A DNA stretch of 64,000 nt from JAJXWB01 sp964634325 (GTDB lineage Bacteria; Pseudomonadota; Alphaproteobacteria; Rhizobiales; Beijerinckiaceae), in contig CAZWJF010000006.1 of assembly GCA_964634325.1 (NCBI GenBank), positions 62,001 to 126,000 of the forward strand, in the 5' to 3' direction. Shown here in pieces: positions 9,265-18,230 of the stretch. The position numbers and the translations under genes are program-made. The notes beneath the pieces are model-generated. The model had not been told where the DNA came from, did no database searches, and saw only the letters and a list, made by a program, of their open reading frames with translations. How positions within the stretch are numbered: position 1 is the first letter of the stretch; the number at the start of each line of letters is the position of its first letter.

Positions 9265-10077
9265 ATGATGGACGCGCATCTCGACAAGCCGGAGCGCGCA
9301 CGAGGGAGCGATCGCCAATTCGTGACGGCGCTCGCGCGCGGGCTCGACATATTGCGGGTGTTTCGAGCGGAGGACGGGCCGCTCGGCAATCAGGAGATCG
9401 CGCGTCGGACCGGTCTGCCGAAGCCGACCATTTCGCGGCTCACCTATACGCTGACGCAACTCGGCTACCTCAATTACGATCGCAAGCTCGGCGTCTATTC
9501 GCTCGGCGGCGGCGTGCTTGCGCTCGGCTACGTCGCGCTGGCGCATCTCGACGTGCGGCGCATCGCCCGGCCGTTGATGCAGGAGCTGGCGGACGAATGC
9601 GGAGCGAGCGTCGCTCTGGGCGCGCGCGACCGTCTCAACATGGTCTATGTCGAGAACTGCGAAGGTCAGAACATCGTCGCTCTGCGCATATCCGTCGGGT
9701 CGCGTATCCCGCTTGGCGTTTCGGCGATGGGCCGCGCCTATCTCTCGGCGCTGTCGGAGCGCGAGCGCGCGCCGCTCATCGACCAGATCCTGCGGAAATA
9801 TCCCGACGACAAGACGAGAATCCTGCGCTCGATCGAGAAGTCGTTCAAGGACATCGAAAAACGCGGCTTCTGCGTCGCGATCGGCGACTGGCGCAAGGAC
9901 GTCAATGGCGCAGGCGCGGCGCTCGCGCTGCCGAACGGCGCCGGGCTCTATGCGCTCAACTGCGGCGGGCCGGCGTATCTGCTGAAGGGCAAGGACATCG
10001 AAGAGATCTATGGGCCGAAGCTCGTCGACATCGCCAACAAGGTCGTTTCGCTGATCGGCGTCAAGAACAGAAAGTAG
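9265..10077 (+). CDS. IclR-family transcriptional regulator
   Basis: A 270-residue regulator. The N-terminal winged helix-turn-helix covers about residues 20-80 (ALARGLDILRVF, then NQEIARRTGLPKPTISRLTYTL as recognition region) and the C-terminal IclR effector domain follows, with GRAYLSALSERERA typical of the family. The subfamily resembles PcaR/PobR-type regulators of aromatic acid catabolism, but the effector cannot be read from sequence. A strong GGGGGAGG ribosome site lies just before two consecutive ATGs (9265, 9268). It is divergent from the MaoC gene and directly upstream of acyl-CoA dehydrogenase genes, which it may control. Confidence 0.9.
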   Translation: MMDAHLDKPERARGSDRQFVTALARGLDILRVFRAEDGPLGNQEIARRTGLPKPTISRLTYTLTQLGYLNYDRKLGVYSLGGGVLALGYVALAHLDVRRIARPLMQELADECGASVALGARDRLNMVYVENCEGQNIVALRISVGSRIPLGVSAMGRAYLSALSERERAPLIDQILRKYPDDKTRILRSIEKSFKDIEKRGFCVAIGDWRKDVNGAGAALALPNGAGLYALNCGGPAYLLKGKDIEEIYGPKLVDIANKVVSLIGVKNRK

Positions 10078-10088
10078 ATCGAGAGCGC

Positions 10089-11225
10089 ATGATGGGAACC
10101 GAGGACGCCGACGACATAAGAGGGATGTTGCGCGACAGCGCGGCCGATTACGTCAAGAGATCCGATATCGCGCGCGACGTGCGCGCATGGCGCCGCAAGC
10201 CGGAAGGGTTCGATCCGAAACGCTGGAGCGAGATGGTCGAACTCGGCTGGGTCGGCCTGCGCGCGCCCGAAGCCTGCGGCGGCATGGGGCTCGGCGTGCA
10301 GGAATCCGTTGCGTTGCTCGGCGAGACCGGACGCGGAATCGGACCGGAACCGCTGGCGGCGGTCGGCGTGCTGGCGTTGCGCGCGCTCGCCAACGGCGAG
10401 AGCGACGCCAATAGCGATCTGATCGCCGGCCTTTGCGAAGGCGGGCGCATCGTCGCGGTCGCATGGCAGGAGCGCGCCGGCGCGATGCAGGCGGACGAAT
10501 GCGAGACGCTCGCGACCCCGACGCCAACGGGTTGGAGGCTCACGGGCGCCAAGGATTTCGTGCATGGCGCAGGGCAGGCGAACGGCCTCATCGTTTCTGC
10601 GCGCGCGGCGGCGGGCGTCGGCCTGTTCTACGTCCAGCCCGGCGACACGGGCGTGACTTTGGAGACGCGTTACTTCACGGACGGGACGACTTGCCACCGC
10701 ATGACGCTGCGGGACGTGGAGGTGTCGAACGCGTTATGCGTCGCGTCGCCTGGCTCCGGCGCGTCGGCGCTTGATGACGCGCTCGACGAGACGCGGATCG
10801 CGGCGTCCGCCGAAATGCTCGGCTGCGCGCAACAGTCGCTCGACATCACGCTCGATTACCTGAGGCAGAGAAAGCAGTTCGGCAAGGCGATCGGCTCCTT
10901 CCAGGCGCTGCAACATCGTGCGGTCGATCTGTATGTCACGACGCAGATGATGCGCGCGGCCGTCGATCGGGCAGCGCGCGCGTTCGAGCCGGCCGATGCG
11001 CGTGAGCGCTCGCTGATCGCGTCCGCCTGCAAGGCGCGCTGCTCGGACGGCGCATTGCTGATCGCCAAGGAATCGATCCAGATGCACGGCGCCATCGGCT
11101 ATACGGACGAGCACGACATCGGACTTTATGTGCGGCGCGCGCTGAAGCTTGCAGCCTGGCTCGGCAACGGGGCGCAGCACCGCAAACGTTACGCCGCCCT
11201 GTCGCCCGCGCTCGAACTGGTGTGA
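10089..11225 (+). CDS. Acyl-CoA dehydrogenase family protein (first of a pair)
   Basis: A 378-residue acyl-CoA dehydrogenase. The N-terminal helical domain carries the motif LGWVGLRAPEACGGMGLG, the central beta domain is short and divergent, and the C-terminal helical domain holds the FAD/dimer segment YLRQRKQFGKAIGSFQALQH and an MHGAIGYTDEHDIGLY segment. It begins 11 bases after iclR (ATG 10089 after GAGAGCGC) and is followed six bases later by a second dehydrogenase gene. Paired genes of this size resemble the alpha2-beta2 heteromeric dehydrogenases known from steroid side-chain degradation; that pairing is inference. Confidence 0.87.
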   Translation: MMGTEDADDIRGMLRDSAADYVKRSDIARDVRAWRRKPEGFDPKRWSEMVELGWVGLRAPEACGGMGLGVQESVALLGETGRGIGPEPLAAVGVLALRALANGESDANSDLIAGLCEGGRIVAVAWQERAGAMQADECETLATPTPTGWRLTGAKDFVHGAGQANGLIVSARAAAGVGLFYVQPGDTGVTLETRYFTDGTTCHRMTLRDVEVSNALCVASPGSGASALDDALDETRIAASAEMLGCAQQSLDITLDYLRQRKQFGKAIGSFQALQHRAVDLYVTTQMMRAAVDRAARAFEPADARERSLIASACKARCSDGALLIAKESIQMHGAIGYTDEHDIGLYVRRALKLAAWLGNGAQHRKRYAALSPALELV

Positions 11226-11231
11226 GACTCC

Positions 11232-12392
11232 ATGACCTCTCCTGTCGAAGATTATGACGCGATGAGCGACGCGGACTTTCGCAAGATGGTCCGCGATTTC
11301 ATCGAGGCGGAGTGCCCGCCGGACATCCGCCATCTGCCGCGGCGCATCCGCTGGCATGAAGTCAAGCCGTGGAGCCTGAAGCTGTCGAAGCGCGGGTGGC
11401 TCGCGCCGGCCTGGCCGAAGAAGTACGGCGGCATGGGAATGTCGGTCGCCAAGCAGATCGCCTATCTCGAGGAGCTCGATCGCGCCGGCGTTCCCCGCGC
11501 GCCGGACATGGGCATCGTCATGCTCGGTCCGCTTCTGATCAATTACGGCTCGGAGGAACAGCGCCAGACCTATCTGCCGCGCATCATCGCCTGCGAGGAC
11601 GTCTGGTGTCAGGGCTATTCCGAACCGAACGCGGGGTCCGACCTTGCGTCGCTCAGGCTGGAAGCCGTGCTCGACGGCGATCATTGGGTCGTCAACGGCC
11701 AGAAGACCTGGACGACGCTGGCGCAGGACGCCAACTGGATCTTCCTGCTGGTGCGCACCGACAAGCAGGCCAAGAAACAGGAGGGCATCTCCTTCCTTCT
11801 GGTCGATCTCTCGACGCCCGGCGTGACGCGCCGACCGATCATGACGCTCGGCGGGCACGAAGAATTCTGCGAGACCTTCTTCGACAACGTTCGCGTGCCG
11901 AAGGAGAACATCGTCGGCAAGGTCAACGAGGGCTGGACGATGGCCAAGGCGCTGCTCGGCTTCGAGCGCATCTTTCTCGGCAGTCCGAAGCTCTCGCAGG
12001 TCGCGCTCAACCGGCTGGCGCTGCTCGGGCGCGCGACCGGCGCTTTCGAGGACGACCGGTTCCGCGACAAGTTCACGCAATTGCGGATCGACGTCGCCGA
12101 TCTTACCGAAGCCTATTCGCGGTTCGCCGACATTCTGCGGCGTGGCGAGGCGCTTGGGCCAGACGTTTCGATTCTGAAGATATTCGCCACGTCGACCTAT
12201 CAGAAGATCACGGAATCGCTCGTCGAACTGTCGGCTGAAAACGGATCGATCGACGAGCCGGTCTCCTACGGCAACGAGCAACTCGATGCGCTCGCGCATT
12301 ACTGGCTCTCGCGCCCGGCGACGATCTATGGCGGTTCGAGCGAAGTCCAACGCAACATCGTGGCCAAGCAGGTGCTGGACTTGCCGGGCTAG
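11232..12392 (+). CDS. Acyl-CoA dehydrogenase family protein (second of a pair)
   Basis: A 386-residue acyl-CoA dehydrogenase. Visible features are the GWLAPAWPKKYGGMGMS region of the N-terminal domain, the flavin-binding middle domain with CQGYSEPNAGSDLASLRL and GQKTWTT, and the C-terminal ATIYGGSSEVQRNIVAKQVL tail. It oxidises an acyl-CoA to an enoyl-CoA, passing electrons to electron-transfer flavoprotein. The gene starts six bases after the preceding dehydrogenase, and the two products may form one heteromeric enzyme in which this subunit carries the better-preserved flavin domain. Confidence 0.9.
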   Translation: MTSPVEDYDAMSDADFRKMVRDFIEAECPPDIRHLPRRIRWHEVKPWSLKLSKRGWLAPAWPKKYGGMGMSVAKQIAYLEELDRAGVPRAPDMGIVMLGPLLINYGSEEQRQTYLPRIIACEDVWCQGYSEPNAGSDLASLRLEAVLDGDHWVVNGQKTWTTLAQDANWIFLLVRTDKQAKKQEGISFLLVDLSTPGVTRRPIMTLGGHEEFCETFFDNVRVPKENIVGKVNEGWTMAKALLGFERIFLGSPKLSQVALNRLALLGRATGAFEDDRFRDKFTQLRIDVADLTEAYSRFADILRRGEALGPDVSILKIFATSTYQKITESLVELSAENGSIDEPVSYGNEQLDALAHYWLSRPATIYGGSSEVQRNIVAKQVLDLPG

Positions 12393-12398
12393 GCGTCG

Positions 12399-12425
12399 TC
12401 ATTGCGAACGAAGCGAAGCAATCCT
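12399..12425. repeat. Short intergenic element, possible dispersed repeat
   Basis: The stretch containing CATTGCGAACGAAGCG and then AAGCAATCC lies between two dehydrogenase genes. Its outer ATTGC and GCAAT pair as an imperfect hairpin. It resembles a short dispersed intergenic repeat that I recall from Rhizobiales genomes; only one copy was seen in this window, so its repeat nature cannot be shown here. Confidence 0.35.
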
Positions 12426-12486
12426 TCCACTTGAGATCATCTTGTAACAGAGATGGCTCGCTTCTCGCCTCGACGAGGAGGAACAG

Positions 12487-13662
12487 ATGCTTTTCACCCA
12501 GGAACACGAAGAACTCCGCCGCTCGCTGCGAAAATTCGTGCAGAGCGAGATCGATCCCTTCGCCGGCGAATGGGAGGACGCCGGAATATTTCCGGCGCAT
12601 GAATTGTTCAAGAAGGCCGGCGCCATGGGCTTTCTCGGCATCAGCAAGCCGGAGGCGTATGGCGGGCTTGGACTGGATTATTCCTATTCCATGATCGCAG
12701 CGGAGGAATGGGGCCGGGCGCTCGCCGGCGGCGTCGCGACCGCGCTCGGCGTGCAGACGGACATGGCGACGCCCGCGCTCGCCAAGCACGGCTCCGACGA
12801 ATTGCGCAGCGCTTTTCTTGCACCGGCGATATCGGGCGAGATGGTCGCGTGCGTCGGCGTCTCCGAGGAGGGTGCGGGGTCGGACGTGGCGTCAATCCGT
12901 ACGCGCGCCGTGCGCGACGGCGACGACTACGTGATCAATGGTTCAAAGATGTGGATTACCAACGGCGTGCAGGCCGACTGGATGTGCCTGCTCGCCAACA
13001 CGTCCGATGGGCAGCCGCACCGGAACAAGTCGCTGATCATCGTGCCCATGAAGACCAGGGGCGTGTCCGTCGCGCGCAAATTGCGCAAGCTCGGCCTGCA
13101 TGCATCCGACACCGCGCAAATCTTCTTTGACAACGTGCGCGTGCCCGTCCGCAACCGGATCGGCGAGGAGGGACGCGGCTTCGTCTATCAGATGGAGCAG
13201 TTTCAGGAAGAGCGGCTGTACGCCGCCGCCAAGGCGGTGAGCATGCTCGAGACAGCGATCGCGATCACCGTCGATTATGTACGCGAGCGCAAAGCTTTTG
13301 GGAAAGCGTTGATCGACATGCAGACGATCCAGCACAAGCTGGCCGCGATGCACAGCGAGGTCGAGGCCTTGCGCGCGATCACCTGGACTGCCGTCGATCA
13401 CTATGTGACAGGCGGCGACGTGACCGAAAAGGCGTCGATCGCCAAATACCTCGCCGGCAAGCTCGCGCTCGACATTCCCACCGCCTGCCTGCAGTTCTGG
13501 GGCGGGCAAGGCTATATGTGGGAATCCCGCATCTCGCGCATCATGCGCGATATTCGCCTGACGGCGATCGGCGGCGGCGCCAATGAAATCATGCTGCAGG
13601 TCATCGCCAAGCAGATGGGCCTGTCGAGCGGCGGCGGGCGCAAGGCGCAGGCGGCGCAGTAG
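12487..13662 (+). CDS. Acyl-CoA dehydrogenase (third)
   Basis: A 391-residue, more canonical acyl-CoA dehydrogenase. The flavin-contacting motif VGVSEEGAGSDVASIRT, the KMWITNG motif, the C-terminal YVRERKAFGKALIDMQTIQH and the LQFWGGQGYMWE segment are all in the usual places, ending with GGGANEIMLQVIAKQ. It closely resembles dehydrogenases acting on medium-chain or citronellyl/geranyl-type CoA esters, though the substrate is not determinable. It has a strong ribosome site (GAGGAGGAACAG before ATG 12487) and lies 94 bases after the dehydrogenase pair, so it may be read from the same transcript. It converges with the enoyl-CoA hydratase gene. Confidence 0.91.
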   Translation: MLFTQEHEELRRSLRKFVQSEIDPFAGEWEDAGIFPAHELFKKAGAMGFLGISKPEAYGGLGLDYSYSMIAAEEWGRALAGGVATALGVQTDMATPALAKHGSDELRSAFLAPAISGEMVACVGVSEEGAGSDVASIRTRAVRDGDDYVINGSKMWITNGVQADWMCLLANTSDGQPHRNKSLIIVPMKTRGVSVARKLRKLGLHASDTAQIFFDNVRVPVRNRIGEEGRGFVYQMEQFQEERLYAAAKAVSMLETAIAITVDYVRERKAFGKALIDMQTIQHKLAAMHSEVEALRAITWTAVDHYVTGGDVTEKASIAKYLAGKLALDIPTACLQFWGGQGYMWESRISRIMRDIRLTAIGGGANEIMLQVIAKQMGLSSGGGRKAQAAQ

Positions 13663-13671
13663 CCGCCGCGC

Positions 13672-13686
13672 CCGTCCGCCCGACGG
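13672..13686. terminator. Weak hairpin between convergent genes
   Basis: CCGTC, five bases, GACGG forms a small GC-rich stem in the 38-base gap between the convergent dehydrogenase and enoyl-CoA hydratase genes. There is no T-run, so termination is only suggested by position. Confidence 0.25.
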
Positions 13687-13700
13687 AGGGCGCCTTCGCG

Positions 13701-14600
13701 CTATTTGTACGTGCGCTCCTCCCACCACGGGAAGTAGGGCGGCATGTCTTGCGAGACCTTGTCCGGGAAGCGCGGGGGACGTTTTTCGAGAAAGCTCGTA
13801 ACGCCTTCTTTCACGTCGGCCGAACGGCCGCGCTCGAAAATGCCGCGCGAGTCGATCTTGTGCGCCTCCATCGGATCGTCGGCGCCGAGCATGCGCCAGA
13901 TCATCTGACGCTGCAGCGCGACGGAGACAGGCGCCGTATGGTCGACGATCTCCTTTGCGAGACGGCGCGCCTCGGGCAGCAGTTCATCGGGCGGCAGCAC
14001 GCTGCGCACGAGTCGGCCGCGCAAGGCCTCATCCGCGTTGAAGACGCGTCCGGAGAACACCCATTCCAGCGCCTGTTGCGGGCCGACGAGGCGCGGCAGG
14101 AACCAGCACGACGCCGCCTCCATCACGATGCCGCGGCGCGAAAAGACGAAACCCATCCGCGCCTCGCTTGAAGCAAGGCGAATGTCCATGGGGAGCGTCA
14201 TCGTTGCGCCGATGCCGACCGCCGGGCCGTTGATGGCGGCGATGACCGGCTTCAGCGACTTGAAGATGCGCAGGGTCACCCGACCGCCGCCGTCGCGGAT
14301 CGCTTCGTCCGAATAGTCGGGCTTGCCGTCGGCGCTTTCCTTGGGTTGCGCGCGGTCCTTGCGCTTCGACAGTTCGAACGTGCTCGCGCCGGCCGACAGG
14401 TCTGCGCCGGCGCAGAATGCGCGGCCGGACCCGGTGACGATGACGACGCGGACATCGTCGTTCGCATCGGCGGCGTCGAACGCCGCAATAATCTCGTTCA
14501 TCATCTGCGTTGTGAAAGCGTTGAGCTTTTCCGGCCGGTGCAGAGTGATCGTCTGAATATGATCCGTCACGTCGACGCGGATCGTTTCGTAGGCGCTCAT
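13701..14600 (-). CDS. Enoyl-CoA hydratase/isomerase family protein
   Basis: A 299-residue crotonase-fold protein. The oxyanion-hole region is VIVTGSGRAFCAGADLS and the second active-site region is PVIAAINGPAVGIGATMTLPMDIRLAS. The next segment, FSRRGIVMEAASCWFLPRLVG, carries the Glu at the position used as a catalytic residue in many hydratases. It would hydrate an enoyl-CoA or isomerise its double bond, and so fits after the dehydrogenases upstream. ATG 14600 was chosen because MSAYETIRVDV begins the conserved fold. The gene is divergent from an SDR gene, with a small palindrome between them. Confidence 0.9.
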   Translation of the reverse strand: MSAYETIRVDVTDHIQTITLHRPEKLNAFTTQMMNEIIAAFDAADANDDVRVVIVTGSGRAFCAGADLSAGASTFELSKRKDRAQPKESADGKPDYSDEAIRDGGGRVTLRIFKSLKPVIAAINGPAVGIGATMTLPMDIRLASSEARMGFVFSRRGIVMEAASCWFLPRLVGPQQALEWVFSGRVFNADEALRGRLVRSVLPPDELLPEARRLAKEIVDHTAPVSVALQRQMIWRMLGADDPMEAHKIDSRGIFERGRSADVKEGVTSFLEKRPPRFPDKVSQDMPPYFPWWEERTYK

Positions 14601-14652
14601 GGGACGTTTCCTGTTTTCCGTTCTTGCCGGAGTCTGGCGGAAGATGCGCCAA

Positions 14653-14665
14653 ATTGTCAAACAAT
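14653..14665. promoter_or_regulatory. Palindrome ATTGT-CAA-ACAAT, GntR-type operator candidate
   Basis: A 13-base dyad with a core TTGTCAAACAA sits in the divergent gap between the enoyl-CoA hydratase and SDR genes. The form TnGTnnnACnA is that of many GntR/FadR-type operators. No GntR gene is in the window, so the regulator would be elsewhere. Confidence 0.35.
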
Positions 14666-14734
14666 CTTGTGGGAGGGTTGTTGCGACGGGCGACAGTCCG
14701 GCTATGCTGAGCGCCAACGATTTTGGAGGAAACG

Positions 14735-15508
14735 ATGGATCTGTTCGATCTCACGGGCCGCGTCGTCATCGTCACCGGCGGCAATGGCGGCATCGGGCTT
14801 GGCATGGCGCAGGGCATGGCGGCGGCGGGCGCAAGCGTGTCGATCTGGGGACGCAACGCCGAGAAGAATGCGGCTGCGTTGAAGACGCTGGCCAACGGCA
14901 AATGCGAAGCGCGGCATTGCGACGTCAGCGACCCCGCATCGATCGAGCGCGCGTTCAACGAGACGCTCGCGAAGTACGGCCGTGTCGACGGATGTTTCGC
15001 AAATGCGGGGATCGGCGGGGGCGGCCGTCGCTCGTTCCTCGACAGGACGCAGGCCGAGTGGCGGGAGATGTTCGCCACAAATCTCGACGGCGCCGTTCTG
15101 ACCCTGCAGCACGCTGCGCGCCATATGCGGGACCGCGCCGAAAATGGCGACGCCTTCGGTCGGCTGGTGGCGACGTCAAGCCTCGCGTCGATCTCCGGCA
15201 CGGCGCGCAACGAGCATTACGCGGCGACCAAAGGCGCGCTCAATTCGATCGTCCGCGCGCTCGCGGTCGAATTGTCACGCTATGGCGTCACGGCGCATTG
15301 CGTGCTGCCCGGCTGGATCGAGTCGGAGATGACGCAGGGCCTGTTTCACAACGACAAGTTCGTGGCCAACGTCATGCCGCGCATTCCGATGCGCCGGTTC
15401 GGCGCGCCGGAGGATTTCGCCGCGATCGCCGTCTACATCATGAGCAAGGGCTCGTCCTATCACACGGCCGGCATGTTCCTCATCGACGGCGCATATTCGA
15501 TATTCTGA
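14735..15508 (+). CDS. Short-chain dehydrogenase/reductase (SDR)
   Basis: A 257-residue classical SDR. The coenzyme-binding TGGNGGIGLG motif is near residue 13, NAGIG near residue 87, and the catalytic Ser and YAATK (Tyr, Lys) follow. IWGRN after strand two suggests NADP(H) preference through the arginine, which is inference. It probably oxidises a 3-hydroxyacyl-CoA or related alcohol in the local catabolic pathway. ATG 14735 has a GGAGGA site; an upstream TTG would put the site inside the gene. The 3' end overlaps the convergent monooxygenase gene by 29 bases. Confidence 0.89.
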   Translation: MDLFDLTGRVVIVTGGNGGIGLGMAQGMAAAGASVSIWGRNAEKNAAALKTLANGKCEARHCDVSDPASIERAFNETLAKYGRVDGCFANAGIGGGGRRSFLDRTQAEWREMFATNLDGAVLTLQHAARHMRDRAENGDAFGRLVATSSLASISGTARNEHYAATKGALNSIVRALAVELSRYGVTAHCVLPGWIESEMTQGLFHNDKFVANVMPRIPMRRFGAPEDFAAIAVYIMSKGSSYHTAGMFLIDGAYSIF

Positions 15509-16478
15509 GCAGAAAGTCGTCGCGCGCCGCCTCGTATTCGGCGCGCGTCCTTTCCACGAGGTCGGCCACGGTCGGCACGCCGTCGACGCCGGAGACGCTG
15601 TGGCCGGCGCTCCAGATGTCCTTCCAGCGCGCCGGCCGGTTCTCGCGACCTTCGACGCTGATGTCCTTGGCGATGTCGATTGCGCCGCGCGCGGGCAAGT
15701 TGTCCGGGTCGAGGCCCGCCGCGACGATCGAGGGGCGCAGCATGTTTGTTTCAAGTCCCGTGAACGCGCGCGTCAGCAGAATGTCGTCTGCGCGCGCGCC
15801 GACGAGCATGTCTTTATAGTCCTGTTTCGCGAGGCTTTCACGGGTGGCGATGAATTTCGTGCCCATATAGGCGAGGTCGCAGCCAAGGGCTTGAGCCGCA
15901 AGGAGCGCCGCGCCGTCCGAAACGCCGCCGGCGAGCACGATCGGCCCGTCGTAGAATTTCCGCACCGCGCGGACGAACGCCAGGGGATTGAGCCAGCCAG
16001 TCTGGCCGCCGGCGCCGGCGGTCAACAGAACGAGGCCGTCGGCGCCAGCCTCGAGCGCACGCTCTGCGTGGCGGATGGTCGCGACATCGACAAGGACATG
16101 GGCGCCGACGTCGTGCAACGGACCGATGATCGGCGCGGGCGAACCAACCGACGCGATGACCAGTTCCGGCTGGTGACGAACTAGGATCGCGACGTCGCTC
16201 ATCAGGCGTGCGTTCGACCTGTGGACGACGAGGTTCGCGCACCAGGGCGCGGCCTGCCGGCCTGTCGCCTGCTCATGCGCCGCGACTTGCGTTCGGATTC
16301 TCGTTAGCCACGCATCGACTTCTTCGCTTGTTCGGCAATTGACGGTCGGAAAAGATCCGATCACGCCGCTGGCGCAGGCCGCGGTGACCAGCTCCACGCC
16401 CGAGACGAGAAACATAGGCGCGGCGATCAGAGGCAGAGCGAGTCGTGCGGCCGTCTGCCCGAACCAGTCGTGCGCCAT
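15480..16478 (-). CDS. Nitronate monooxygenase family FMN oxidoreductase
   Basis: A 332-residue TIM-barrel flavoprotein of the 2-nitropropane dioxygenase family. N-terminal LPLIAAPMFLVSGVELVTAA and the phosphate-binding region VLAGGVSDGAALLAAQALGCD are characteristic, as is AGAGGQTG before it. Family members oxidise nitronates, but several act as enoyl-CoA reductases or in lipid catabolism, and this context favours a role on a CoA-linked intermediate. ATG 16478 is placed seven bases after GAGG; an ATG six bases earlier lacks room for that site. Its end overlaps the SDR gene on the other strand. Confidence 0.85.
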   Translation of the reverse strand: MAHDWFGQTAARLALPLIAAPMFLVSGVELVTAACASGVIGSFPTVNCRTSEEVDAWLTRIRTQVAAHEQATGRQAAPWCANLVVHRSNARLMSDVAILVRHQPELVIASVGSPAPIIGPLHDVGAHVLVDVATIRHAERALEAGADGLVLLTAGAGGQTGWLNPLAFVRAVRKFYDGPIVLAGGVSDGAALLAAQALGCDLAYMGTKFIATRESLAKQDYKDMLVGARADDILLTRAFTGLETNMLRPSIVAAGLDPDNLPARGAIDIAKDISVEGRENRPARWKDIWSAGHSVSGVDGVPTVADLVERTRAEYEAARDDFLLRISNMRRR

Positions 16479-16566
16479 GATCATCCTCGTCTTTTCCCGC
16501 GTGTCCGGCGATTCTAGTCTACGGGAGCGAACAATCGGACGCTACGGCGGCGGACGGGAGGAAAGA

Positions 16567-18132
16567 ATGCGGGACGCGATTCACAATGGACCGACCGTCG
16601 GCAAGCAGGCGCTGCGCGCGCTCGCCCGCTATCCCGAACGGATCGCTTTCGTGCGCGACGGCGAGCAGATGAGCTATCGTGCGGCGCTCGATCTCGTCGG
16701 GCGGATGCAAGCCGTCTTCGCGGCGAAGGGGCTCGGCCGCGGCGACCGGCTTGCGATCCTGACCTCCAATCGCGCCGAAGCCTGGTGCGCGAGCGTGGCC
16801 GCGCAAGCGTCCGCGATCAGCATTACCTGGCTGCATCCGTTGGGATCGCTCGAAGATCAGATCGATCAGATCGTCGACGGCGAATGCAATGCGGCGCTGG
16901 TCGATGCGGAAGCATTTCTCGAACGCGGCGGCGACCTCGCCGTCGGCGCCTACGCCAGTCTGCGCGTCGTGTTCTCGCTCGGAGCGACGGACTACGGGGT
17001 CGATCTTCTTGCGGCGGCGGACGGACGCGGCGCCTCCCAGGCGCGCGACATCGCGCGCCCGGACGATATCGCCATACTCAACTACACCGGCGGCACCACC
17101 GGAAAATCCAAGGGCGCGCTTCGCAACCACGCACAGAACGCCAGCTACACGACCGCCATTCTCGCCGATTTCGAAATTCCCACGGCGCCGCGCTATCTCG
17201 TGATCGCGCCGATGAGCCATGTCGCGGGAACCAAGATCCTGCCGACGCTGATGCTGGGCGGAACGATACATCTGATGAAGGGCTTCGATCCCCAGGCGGC
17301 GTTGGCGACGATCGAGCGCGAGCGGATCAATTTCGCTCTGCTCGTGCCGACGATGATCTACATTCTGCTCGATCACCCGGACCTCGACCGTACAGACCTG
17401 TCGTCCTTGGACCTGCTGCTCTACGGCGCCTCGCCGATGTCGCCGGCGCGCCTCGAAGAGGGGCTGAAACGGATCGGCCCAGTGTTTTCGCAATTGTACG
17501 GGCAGACCGAGTGCTATCCGATTTCTGTGTTGCGCAAGGCGGACCACGATCCGGCTCGGCCCGAGCTGTTCGCGTCCTGCGGTTTTCCGATCGCCAGCGT
17601 GGACGCTGCGATTCTCGACGATGACGACCAGCCCGTGCCGGCCGGCGAACCCGGCGAAATCTGCGTGCGCGCCGCCCATGCGGTTCAGACCTACTGGAAG
17701 CGCCCGGAGCAGACGGCCGAGCTTTTCCGGAACGGTTGGCTGCATACCGGCGACATCGCCCGCATGGACGAGCGCGGCTACATGTTCATCATGGACCGCA
17801 AGAAGGACATGATCGTGTCCGGCGGGTTCAATATTTATCCGCGCGACGTCGAGGACGCGCTGTCGAGCCATCCCGGAGTGGCGATGGCGAGCGTGATCGG
17901 CGCGCCCGACCCGAAATGGGGGGAGGCCGTGGTGGCGCTGGTCGTTCGAAGGCCGGGGGCGCAGCCGGCGGCGGAGGAATTGATCGCGCTCGTCAAGGAG
18001 CGCAAAGGCGCGGCCCATGCGCCGAAGCGGATCGAATTCGTCGAGAGCCTTCCGACGACCGCCGTCGGCAAGGTCGACAAGAAGGCGCTGCGCGCCCGGT
18101 TCTGGGAAGGACAGGATCGGCAGGTCGGGTGA
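16567..18132 (+). CDS. Acyl-CoA synthetase (AMP-dependent ligase)
   Basis: A 521-residue adenylate-forming ligase and the second CoA ligase of the region. Motifs in order: LNYTGGTTGKSKGALR (P-loop), LYGQTECYP, the hinge DRKKDMIVSGGFNIYPRDVE, and the catalytic lysine in TAVGKVDKKALR. Substrate unknown; it resembles fatty-acid and aromatic-acid CoA ligases. The ATG at 16567 follows GGGAGGAAAGA closely. It is divergent from the nitronate monooxygenase gene across 88 bases and is the last member of the catabolic region before the cellulose genes. Confidence 0.89.
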   Translation: MRDAIHNGPTVGKQALRALARYPERIAFVRDGEQMSYRAALDLVGRMQAVFAAKGLGRGDRLAILTSNRAEAWCASVAAQASAISITWLHPLGSLEDQIDQIVDGECNAALVDAEAFLERGGDLAVGAYASLRVVFSLGATDYGVDLLAAADGRGASQARDIARPDDIAILNYTGGTTGKSKGALRNHAQNASYTTAILADFEIPTAPRYLVIAPMSHVAGTKILPTLMLGGTIHLMKGFDPQAALATIERERINFALLVPTMIYILLDHPDLDRTDLSSLDLLLYGASPMSPARLEEGLKRIGPVFSQLYGQTECYPISVLRKADHDPARPELFASCGFPIASVDAAILDDDDQPVPAGEPGEICVRAAHAVQTYWKRPEQTAELFRNGWLHTGDIARMDERGYMFIMDRKKDMIVSGGFNIYPRDVEDALSSHPGVAMASVIGAPDPKWGEAVVALVVRRPGAQPAAEELIALVKERKGAAHAPKRIEFVESLPTTAVGKVDKKALRARFWEGQDRQVG

Positions 18133-18230
18133 CGGTCGCCTCGGTTAACGCGTTTTTATACATATCGATTGATCGCAAATTTGAATTAACTCGCTTCTTA
18201 CGCACAGGAACCATGCTGCGGCGCAAGGGA

